This document shows, piece after piece, positions 33,442 through 39,806 of a stretch of DNA of 40,392 nucleotides. The notes under the pieces were generated by a model, which was given only the letters and a program-made list of their open reading frames with translations, did no database searches and was not told the origin of the DNA. The position numbers and the translations under genes were made by a program. Source of the DNA: Micromonospora zingiberis (lineage in GTDB: Bacteria; Actinomycetota; Actinomycetes; Mycobacteriales; Micromonosporaceae); the NCBI RefSeq assembly GCF_004331455.1, contig NZ_SJJR01000032.1, positions 1 through 40,392 on the forward strand, written 5' to 3'. Positions within the stretch are counted from its first letter, which is position 1, and each line of letters begins with the position of its first letter.

Positions 33442-33673
33442 TCCCGCAGCGGGTGCCCGGCATAGATGGCAATGCGCGCCGCTCGTTCCGTGGCTAACCC
33501 GCCGACACGGCTCATGATCTTGTGAGGTGATCAGGCGGTCCGGGTGCCCGCGTGATCATTTCTGGCGGGCCGTCTTCGGGCCGGTCGGTGCGGCTTCCGC
33601 CGATCGGCGTCTCTCGTCACCGCGTTTTTGGAATCGTCGGTGGTGCTGGCAGCGTGGGCGAGGCGGAGGCAAC

Positions 33674-35827
33674 GTGGGACGGTCGGGGCACGACCCGGAA
33701 CGGGACGCGGGGTCGCCGACCTTCAGCCCGTCCGCCGAACTGCCGCCGCTGTCGCCGGAGGATCTGGCAATGCTGGGCCGGCTCGGCGGGCGGTGGCAGG
33801 TCAGTGAAGCGGTACGGGCGCTGCCGGTGGACCCGCAGGCGGGGGAGTTGCGCGGGGCCGGCGGCGCGGGTCGGGCCGCCATGCTGTTCCAGCCGGACGA
33901 GACCGGTCAGCTCACCGCCACCCCGATCGCCGAACGGCAGGACACCGCCGAGGGGAGGGCGGTCGGTGGACTGCGCAGGCTGCTGCTCGGGCGGCCGCTG
34001 AGCAGCGCGTCGATTCTGCGCGAGCGGATGCCGAAGTCCATCGCGCTGCCGGTGCTCGCCTCCGACCTGCTCTCCTCGGTGGCGTACGGGCCGGAGGCGA
34101 TGCTGGCCGTGCTGGTCCTCGCCGGCAGCGGCGCTCTCGGGCTGTCGTTGCCGATCGCGGCGGCCCTGGTGGTGCTGATGGTCGCCGTGGGTACGTCGTA
34201 CCGGCAGACCGTCTACGCCTATCCGCATGGCGCCGGGTCGTACCTGGTGGCCAGCGACAGCCTGGGGCCGCGCGCGGGGCTGGCGGCAGCGGCCGGGCTG
34301 ATCCTCGACTACGTGCTCACGGTTTCGGTCTCGGTGTCGGCCGGCGTCGCCGCGATCACCTCGGCACTGCCCGCCCTCGCCCCGTTCAGCGTGCCGGTGG
34401 CGCTGGCGGTCATCGGTGTGCTGCTGATCGGTAACCTGCGCGGGATCCGGGTGGCCGGCAACGTCTTCGCCGCGCCCACGTACCTCTTCCTCGCCGCCAT
34501 CCTCGGGCTGATCGCCGCCGGGTTCGTCCGGGCCGCGGCCGGCGGTTTCACCGTCGTCGCGCCACCGCCGACGCCGGCGCTGGAAGGGCTCAGCCTGCTG
34601 GTCGTGCTGCGGGCCTTCGCCTCCGGCGCGACCTCGATGACCGGCATCGAGGCGGTGTCCAACGCGGTACCGGTCTTCCGTCCCACCGAGTGGCGCAACG
34701 CCCGTACGGTGCTCACCTGGATGGTCGGCATCCTGATCGTGCTCTTCGCCGGACTGACCCTGCTGATCCACCTCAACGGCCTGGTGCCCCGTGCCGACCA
34801 GACCCTGCTGTCCCAACTCGCCCGGCTGACCTTCCCGGCCGGTCCCTGGTACGCGATCATCCAGGCCGCCACGGCGCTCGTGCTGCTCCTCGCGGCGAAC
34901 ACCGCCTTCAACGACCTGCCACGCCTGCTGTACTTCATGGCCCGGGACGGCTACGTGCCCCGCCGCTTCCTGCACCTGGGCGACCGGCTGGCACTGAGCA
35001 ACGGACTGATCGCCCTGGCGGTCGCCGCCGCGGTGATCCTCGTCGCGTTCGGTGGCCGGACACATTCCCTGATTCCGCTCTACGCGGTCGGCGTCTTCCT
35101 CGCCTTCACCCTGTCCCAGACCGGCATGGTCAACCACTGGCGACACCACCGCAGCCCGGGTTGGCGGCGACGCGCCACCATCAACGGCCTCGGCGCGGCG
35201 CTGTCGGCCGTGGTGCTGGTGACCGCCGCGGTCACGAAGTTCGCCGCCGGTGCCTGGGTGGTGGTCCTCGCCATCCCACTGTTGATCTACGTGTTCCGCC
35301 GGGTACGCCGCCACTACGACCACGTCCAGCAGGCCCTCGGCCTGCACGCCGAGACCGGCACACATCCCGGCGGCGGGGTGGAACCGGCCGAGGACGAGCC
35401 GCCCGCCGTCGTCCCGCAGCAGGTACGGCACCTCTTCCTCGTGCCGGTGGCCCGGCTCAACCAGGCGGCACTGCGGACTCTCGCCTACGTCGGTTCGCTC
35501 GGCCAACCGGCGCTGGCGCTGCACGTCAGTCCCGAGCGGGTGGAGGCCGATCGGTTCCGCGCGCAGTGGGCCACCTGGGGCGACCACATCCCGCTGGAGA
35601 CGATCCTGTCGCCGCACCGGGTGATCATCCCGCCGCTCGCCGGGTACGTCAGCGCGCTGCGCCTGAGCCACCCCGACCTGACCCTCACCGTCGTCGTACC
35701 CGACGTGGTGGTCGACCACCCCTGGCAGCGGTTGCTGCACTACCGCACCGAACAGCGGTTGCGTCGGGCGCTGCGCCGGCACCCCGGCATCGTCGTCACC
35801 AGCATGCCCACCCATCTGACCCGCTGA
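33674..35827 (+). CDS. APC-superfamily transporter, KimA/YdaO type
   Basis: The 717-residue protein contains the APC core with about 12 membrane segments, beginning KSIALPVLASDLLSSVAYGPEAM, then TVYAYPHGAGSY, the conserved FASGATSMTGIEAVSNAVPVF, and NTAFNDLPRLLYFMARDGYVPR. These match the KimA/YdaO group, which includes a high-affinity K+ importer. A C-terminal cytoplasmic domain of about 150 residues (FLVPVARLNQAALRTLAYVGS...) is also typical. The N-terminal extension of about 110 residues before RRLLLGRPLSS is unusual. GTG 33674 with GGAGG four bases upstream sets the start. K+ or amino acid as substrate cannot be decided from sequence alone. Confidence 0.88.
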   Translation: MGRSGHDPERDAGSPTFSPSAELPPLSPEDLAMLGRLGGRWQVSEAVRALPVDPQAGELRGAGGAGRAAMLFQPDETGQLTATPIAERQDTAEGRAVGGLRRLLLGRPLSSASILRERMPKSIALPVLASDLLSSVAYGPEAMLAVLVLAGSGALGLSLPIAAALVVLMVAVGTSYRQTVYAYPHGAGSYLVASDSLGPRAGLAAAAGLILDYVLTVSVSVSAGVAAITSALPALAPFSVPVALAVIGVLLIGNLRGIRVAGNVFAAPTYLFLAAILGLIAAGFVRAAAGGFTVVAPPPTPALEGLSLLVVLRAFASGATSMTGIEAVSNAVPVFRPTEWRNARTVLTWMVGILIVLFAGLTLLIHLNGLVPRADQTLLSQLARLTFPAGPWYAIIQAATALVLLLAANTAFNDLPRLLYFMARDGYVPRRFLHLGDRLALSNGLIALAVAAAVILVAFGGRTHSLIPLYAVGVFLAFTLSQTGMVNHWRHHRSPGWRRRATINGLGAALSAVVLVTAAVTKFAAGAWVVVLAIPLLIYVFRRVRRHYDHVQQALGLHAETGTHPGGGVEPAEDEPPAVVPQQVRHLFLVPVARLNQAALRTLAYVGSLGQPALALHVSPERVEADRFRAQWATWGDHIPLETILSPHRVIIPPLAGYVSALRLSHPDLTLTVVVPDVVVDHPWQRLLHYRTEQRLRRALRRHPGIVVTSMPTHLTR

Positions 35828-35851
35828 GCGGCACCACTGCGTACCACCTGG

Positions 35852-36862
35852 TCAGTCCCCGGGCAGCAGCCCGGCCAGGAGGTCCGCGACGGGTGCCTGA
35901 CGGGCCGACGCGTAGGCCGTTCCCGCCCAGAGGTTGAGCGCCTCGGCATCGCCGCGCCGCGCCGCGGCGGCCCGGATCGGGACGGTCAGATGGTGTACCG
36001 CCGGGTAGCCGACGGGCGCCACGTCCGAATAGGCGTCGGTGAAGCGGTTGCGCAGAGCCCGGGCCGGCTGCCCGGTGAAGGCACGGGTCACGACCGTCCG
36101 TCGGGGTGCACCGGAGAGCATCGCCTCGCGCTGGACGGTGCGGGTGCCGGCCTCCTCGGCGAGCAGGAAGGCACTGCCACACACGACGCCCACTGCCCCG
36201 GCCGCGAGCAGCCCCGCGACGTCGGCCGCGCCGCCGGTGCCGCCGGCCGCGAACACCGGAACGTCGGCGACCCACCGTACGGCGGCGAGGGTCTGCGCGG
36301 CGCTCGTGTCGCCCCGGTAGCCGGCCGGTCGGGTGGTGGCTGCGTGCCCGCCGGCCGCGCCGCCCTGGGCGATCAGCGCGTCCGGCCCGACGGCCAGGGC
36401 ACGGCGGGCCTCCTGCGCCGAGGTCACCGTCACGAGCACCCGCGAGCCGGCGGCGCGCAGCGCGTCGACCACCACCCGATCCGGTACGCCGAAGGTGAAG
36501 CTGACCAGCGGCACGCGGTACCGCACGGCGAGTTCCACCTTCTCGGCGAAGTGATCATCGTCGTCGAGCCGTAGCGCGGGAAGATCCACCTCGTACCGGT
36601 CGGCCTCCGGTTGCAGCAGCCGCCGGTAGCGGTGCACCGACTCCACGTCGGCCGGGGGCGGCGTCGGCACGAAGAGATTCAACCCGTACGCGACCCCCGC
36701 CCGCTCGACCACGCGCAACTCGTCCTCGACCGCCTCCGGTGTCTGGTAGCCGGCGGCGAGGAAGCCGAGGGCCCCGGCGTGGCCGGCGCCGACGACCAAC
36801 GCCGGAGTCGACGGTCCGCCCGCCATCGGGGCGACCACGACGGGCCGGATCAGGTCACGCAT
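35852..36862 (-). CDS. Nitronate monooxygenase (2-nitropropane dioxygenase family)
   Basis: The 336-residue TIM-barrel flavoprotein has VVVAPMAGG at the start, the phosphate- and FMN-binding segments AQGGAAGGHA (with the likely catalytic His) and VFAAGGTGGAADVAGLLAAGAVGVVCGSAF. Such enzymes oxidise toxic nitronates such as propionate-3-nitronate. The start is supported by TAGGGT six bases upstream. It converges on the APC gene. Confidence 0.92.
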   Translation of the reverse strand: MRDLIRPVVVAPMAGGPSTPALVVGAGHAGALGFLAAGYQTPEAVEDELRVVERAGVAYGLNLFVPTPPPADVESVHRYRRLLQPEADRYEVDLPALRLDDDDHFAEKVELAVRYRVPLVSFTFGVPDRVVVDALRAAGSRVLVTVTSAQEARRALAVGPDALIAQGGAAGGHAATTRPAGYRGDTSAAQTLAAVRWVADVPVFAAGGTGGAADVAGLLAAGAVGVVCGSAFLLAEEAGTRTVQREAMLSGAPRRTVVTRAFTGQPARALRNRFTDAYSDVAPVGYPAVHHLTVPIRAAAARRGDAEALNLWAGTAYASARQAPVADLLAGLLPGD

Positions 36863-36868
36863 GGGTCG

Positions 36869-36874
36869 ACCCTA
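36869..36874 (-). promoter_or_regulatory. -10 box, leaderless start of the nitronate monooxygenase
   Basis: TAGGGT on the minus strand ends six bases before ATG 36862. Confidence 0.5.
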
Positions 36875-36958
36875 CGACGCCACCGCGCTCGCAGCCGGCC
36901 GACGAGACCACGCCGTGACACCGGCCTCCCGGCCCCGGGGCCGATGCCCCGGACTCGT

Positions 36959-36990
36959 CCCAGCGGAGCAGCCGGGGTTGCTCCGCTGGG
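36959..36990. terminator. Terminator-like hairpin in a divergent promoter region
   Basis: A perfect 12-bp stem (CCCAGCGGAGCA and its complement) with an eight-base loop lies between the divergent nitronate monooxygenase and histidine kinase fragment. No gene ends here, so it is either an orphan terminator or a regulatory dyad. Confidence 0.6.
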
Positions 36991-37016
36991 CGGATGTCGG
37001 CCCGCCGACCGGCCCA

Positions 37017-37022
37017 TATCCT
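37017..37022 (+). promoter_or_regulatory. -10 box before the histidine kinase fragment
   Basis: TATCCT ends six bases before ATG 37029. Confidence 0.45.
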
Positions 37023-37028
37023 GGCCGG

Positions 37029-37278
37029 ATGACGGTCTTGGGCTGGTTGCGCGGGCAGGCGCGGGCCCGTCCGCTCCTGGCTGACCTGGCCTTCGCGCTC
37101 GCCGTACTCGCGCTCATCCTGCCCTCGTTGCCGGCCCCCGGTCTCCTGCGGGTCGGCTGCCTGGTGGTGTCCTGCACCGCCATCGCGGTACGCCGGCGCC
37201 GCCCGTTGCCGGCGCTCGCGCTGGCCACGGCGGCGGCCACGGTCGACCAGGCGTTGGGACGCAGCGACGCGACGCTGG
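37029..37278 (+). pseudogene. 5' fragment of a probable sensor histidine kinase gene
   Basis: The frame from ATG 37029 encodes RPLLADLAFALAVLALILPS, a second hydrophobic stretch, the IAVRRRRPLPALALATAAATV motif and DQALGRSDATLAA. This is the usual membrane part at the N-terminus of actinobacterial NarL-type sensor kinases. The match then ends abruptly at about 37270-37280 and the frame continues as nonsense to 37709. No kinase domain is present. The breakpoint joins the RND transporter fragment in another frame. The identity is inferred from a short membrane region only. Confidence 0.6.
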
Positions 37279-37500
37279 CGGCTGCGCCCGATCGTGATGA
37301 CCGCCCTGGCGACGATCTTCGCGCTGCTGCCGATGGCACTGGGCATCGGCGCCCACGGCGGGTTCATCTCGCAGCCGTTGGCCATCGTGGTCATCGGCGG
37401 GCTCACCAGCTCGACTCTGCTGACCCTGGTCCTGGTGCCGACGCTCTACACGATGGTGGAGTCGCGGCGGCGCCGGCACCTCGCCACCGTCAGCTCGTAG
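37279..37500 (+). pseudogene. 3' fragment of an RND efflux transporter gene
   Basis: Codons from about 37279 read RLRPIVMTALATIFALLPMA, then GIGAHGGFISQPLAIVVIGG and LTSSTLLTLVLVPTLYTMVE, ending at TAG 37498-37500. This is the last membrane region of AcrB/HAE1-type RND pumps. Everything upstream of it is missing, so it cannot be functional. It lies out of frame with the fragment before it. Confidence 0.85.
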
Positions 37501-37609
37501 CCTCGACGCCTGGGCGTCAACGTCGAACTCCGCACCGAACGCCTGGGTGGACCCGGCGGCGGAGCCCTGACCAGCGGCGCCGCAGTTGGCGGCGGTGCGA
37601 CGTGCCGGA

Positions 37610-37644
37610 GCGCGTGGCTGTGGTGGTCGTCCACAGCCACGCGC
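37610..37644. terminator. Bidirectional terminator, GH30 gene / RND fragment
   Basis: A perfect 14-bp stem (GCGCGTGGCTGTGG and its complement) with loop TGGTCGT lies 19 bases past the GH30 stop. Confidence 0.9.
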
Positions 37645-37662
37645 CCCGCTCGCTGCGGTGCC

Positions 37663-39375
37663 TCAGTGGGTCAGTACGACGGTGGAGATGCTGCGCGGGC
37701 CGACGTTGACGCTGACCTGGCCGCCGTTCACGCCGACCGACTGGCTGGCCGCGTTGGCGTTCTGCGAGGTGAGGTAGTGCTCCGCACGGGTGACGTTCTG
37801 CGGTGCCTGGATCACGGCACTGTTCACCGCGCTGGTCGAGCGGTTCAGGATCACCAGCGTGGTCTTCCCGCCACCGGTGTAGGCGGTCACCTCCAGCGGC
37901 GTCGCCTTGGAACTCTTCGTCAGGGCGACTCGCTGGTAGCCGGGGCGGACGTACTTGGCGTACTGCGAGAACGCGTATCCGCGCTTGAGCGGAGCACCTG
38001 CGGTGGTGCCGAAGGCCGCCTCGCCGTCGCCGATGAAGGAGTAGTAACGCTTGCCGTACCACCAGACGTAGGCGGTCCAGTTCGATTCCATCGACCTGTG
38101 CACGGTGCGCATGATGTCGTCGAGCGTCTCGTTCCAGACTGCCTGGTTGCTGGGGTTGCCCCAGATGTTGGAGCCGTTGCCGTCGGCCGCGTGCAGGTTC
38201 CACTCGGTCATCCATACCGGCTTGTTGTGCTGGTCAGCCAGGGGGTAGGACCGTAGCCGACCGGACGCCTCGGTGCCGTACAGGTGGCCGCCGATGTAGC
38301 CGATGTTGTTCCGGGCGGTCGTGTCGTTCAGGGTCGGGTCGGTGTAGCTGTAGTTCAGGTTCACCGCCTCGGCGACCATCAGCCGGGTGTTCTGCACCCG
38401 CGTGCCGTGGTCGCGGACGAAGTTGCGCAGCTCGGTGCCGTTCCAGTCCATCGAGTCGTAGTCCGGGTGCCAGTCCGGCTCGTTCTGCACCGAGGTCACA
38501 TCGACCGTCACGCCCTGGTTGCGCATGTACTGGACGTAGCTGTTCAGATGGTTCGCGTAGTCGGCGTAGCGGTCGGTGCGCAGCTTGCCGCCGTTGTTCC
38601 GGCTGTTGTTCGTCTTCCACGCGGCCGGCGCCGTCCATGGCGAGGCGAGGATCTTCACACCCGATCCGGCGGACTTCGCCGTGCGCAGGGCGTTGACCTG
38701 GGTCGACCATTCGCCGGAGACCGGTGAGATGCCGGTACGCACGATCGACAGGCCCAACTGGTTGGCACCCAGCCCGACCAGGGTTTGCGTCTCGGCCGTC
38801 GACCAGGTGCCGCCCCAGATCGGGGTGGCGGCTCCGAACCCGTCGACCGTCTGGTACCTGGTGGCGCTGTTGACCGTGATGTCCGCCGGCCCGGTCGGCG
38901 GCGGGTTGGTCGGCGGCGGGTTGGTGGGCGGCGGGGTGGTGGGTGCCACGCCACCGGTGCACGTCACGCCGTTGAGGGCGAAGCTGGTGGGGGCCGGGTT
39001 GCTGCTCGTCCAGGATCCGTTGAAGCCGAACGAGGTCGAGCCGTTGGTCGGGATGGCGCCGTTGTAGCTGACGTTCCTGGCGGTGACGGCGGCGCCGCTC
39101 TGGGTCACCGTCGCGTTCCACGCCTCGGCGACGCGCTGGCCGGCGCTGTAGGACCAGGTCAGCGTCCAACTGGTGACCGGGTCACCGAGATTGGTGATCC
39201 GGACGTCGGCGCCGAAGCCGCCCTGCCACTGTGACGACACCGCGTAGTTCACCGAGCAGCCTGCCGCTGCCGCGCCGGCCGGCAGTGCCACCGCGACTGC
39301 GGCCGACGCCAGGAGCATGGCACCGGCCGACACCCGAGCGGCGTTGATTCTGAGTCTTCTGTTGATCTGTCCCAT
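37663..39375 (-). CDS. Secreted CBM2-GH30 xylanase (GH30_8-like)
   Basis: The 570-residue protein has a signal peptide (about 1-37), a CBM2 cellulose/xylan-binding module closed by Cys40 and Cys139, a TPPPTNPPP linker, and a GH30 domain from about 165 to the end. The acid/base Glu299 is in VQNEPDWHPDYDSM and the nucleophile Glu391 in WMTEWN. The YVWWYGKRYYSFIGDG and FSQYAKYVRPGY segments place it near the glucuronoxylanases of subfamily 8, although the Arg residues that bind glucuronate are not clearly kept. It should cut xylan outside the cell. A promoter and a CebR/CelR-type operator lie upstream, and the divergent neighbour is a CBM2-GH62 gene. Confidence 0.93.
   Translation of the reverse strand: MGQINRRLRINAARVSAGAMLLASAAVAVALPAGAAAAGCSVNYAVSSQWQGGFGADVRITNLGDPVTSWTLTWSYSAGQRVAEAWNATVTQSGAAVTARNVSYNGAIPTNGSTSFGFNGSWTSSNPAPTSFALNGVTCTGGVAPTTPPPTNPPPTNPPPTGPADITVNSATRYQTVDGFGAATPIWGGTWSTAETQTLVGLGANQLGLSIVRTGISPVSGEWSTQVNALRTAKSAGSGVKILASPWTAPAAWKTNNSRNNGGKLRTDRYADYANHLNSYVQYMRNQGVTVDVTSVQNEPDWHPDYDSMDWNGTELRNFVRDHGTRVQNTRLMVAEAVNLNYSYTDPTLNDTTARNNIGYIGGHLYGTEASGRLRSYPLADQHNKPVWMTEWNLHAADGNGSNIWGNPSNQAVWNETLDDIMRTVHRSMESNWTAYVWWYGKRYYSFIGDGEAAFGTTAGAPLKRGYAFSQYAKYVRPGYQRVALTKSSKATPLEVTAYTGGGKTTLVILNRSTSAVNSAVIQAPQNVTRAEHYLTSQNANAASQSVGVNGGQVSVNVGPRSISTVVLTH
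38945..39055 (-). repeat. 111-bp perfect inverted repeat, left arm
   Basis: This part of the CBM2 coding sequence is, in reverse complement, identical over 111 bases to 40118-40228 in the divergent GH62 gene. Confidence 0.95.
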
Positions 39376-39430
39376 CGCTGTGTGCCCTTCAGGAGTGGTG
39401 GTGTGGTGGGTGAGCCGTTATCGATCGGAC

Positions 39431-39448
39431 AATGGGAGCGCTCCCATT
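39431..39448. promoter_or_regulatory. CebR/CelR-type operator upstream of the GH30 gene
   Basis: AATGGGAGCGCTCCCATT is a perfect 18-base palindrome containing TGGGAGCGCTCCCA, the known binding site of the LacI-family cellobiose-responsive repressors CebR (Streptomyces) and CelR (Thermobifida). It overlaps the -10 region of the leftward promoter. Confidence 0.93.
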
Positions 39449-39476
39449 AAATGTTCGGCGAGCCGACGAGCGTCAA
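39446..39476 (-). promoter_or_regulatory. Promoter of the GH30 gene
   Basis: On the minus strand TTGACG (39471-39476) is followed by CATTTA after 17 bases or TTTAAT after 19. The operator covers the -10 end. Confidence 0.55.
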
Positions 39477-39699
39477 TGCTGTGGTCGGTCGCCGCTGGAG
39501 GTGGGGGTCCAGGGTCGTGCGTGGTGGGTGCGGTGGCCCGGCTTGGCGGCGTCGTCGTCCGAGTCGGCCGCCTGGGAGCGTTCACTTGCTGGCTTGACCT
39601 GCCCGGCAGGCATCAGCTCCGGTCGCCTGGCCGGCGGGTGGTGAGCCGTGGCCGTCGGGCCTGGGGCGCGTCGAGACGGTGACCACCGCCGATCTGTGG

Positions 39700-39728
39700 T
39701 TGAGAGTGTGGGAGCGCTCCCGTAATAT
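39700..39728 (+). promoter_or_regulatory. Promoter of the GH62 gene
   Basis: TTGAGA (39700-39705) and TAATAT (39723-39728) are separated by 17 bases. The operator core at 39710-39721 fills the spacer. Confidence 0.75.
39710..39721. promoter_or_regulatory. CebR/CelR-type operator in the GH62 promoter
   Basis: GGGAGCGCTCCC is a perfect palindrome; the 14-base site TGGGAGCGCTCCCG differs from the consensus at one end base. It lies between -35 and -10. Confidence 0.9.
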
Positions 39729-39741
39729 ACCTGACGCAGCT

Positions 39742-39753
39742 GTTAACGTTAAC
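39742..39753. promoter_or_regulatory. Second operator-like palindrome, GH62 leader
   Basis: GTTAACGTTAAC is a perfect 12-base palindrome about 14 bases after the -10 box. Its centre (ACGT) is typical of LacI-family sites, so a second regulator, perhaps for arabinose or xylose, is possible. Confidence 0.6.
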
Positions 39754-39806
39754 CTAACAACGACGATCGCCAATGTGTGGTTTTCGCCCCGCCGGGAGGG
39801 TGCTTC

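Larger units (their letters stand above)
39376..39806. other. Divergent regulatory region of the two xylan hydrolase genes
   Basis: The 431 bases hold a promoter and operator for each gene, plus a third palindrome near the GH62 gene. The middle (about 39480-39695) shows no feature I recognise. Confidence 0.8.

Noticed and set aside
33617..35815. Minus-strand open frame of 732 codons opposite the APC transporter gene
   Set aside because: Its composition (His/Arg/Gln/Glu-rich, low complexity) is that of an antisense shadow of a membrane protein gene.
35859..35874. CCGGGC-AGCA-GCCCGG hairpin as terminator of the APC gene
   Set aside because: It lies inside the 3' coding part of the convergent nitronate monooxygenase and is short; it may help termination but is not strong evidence.
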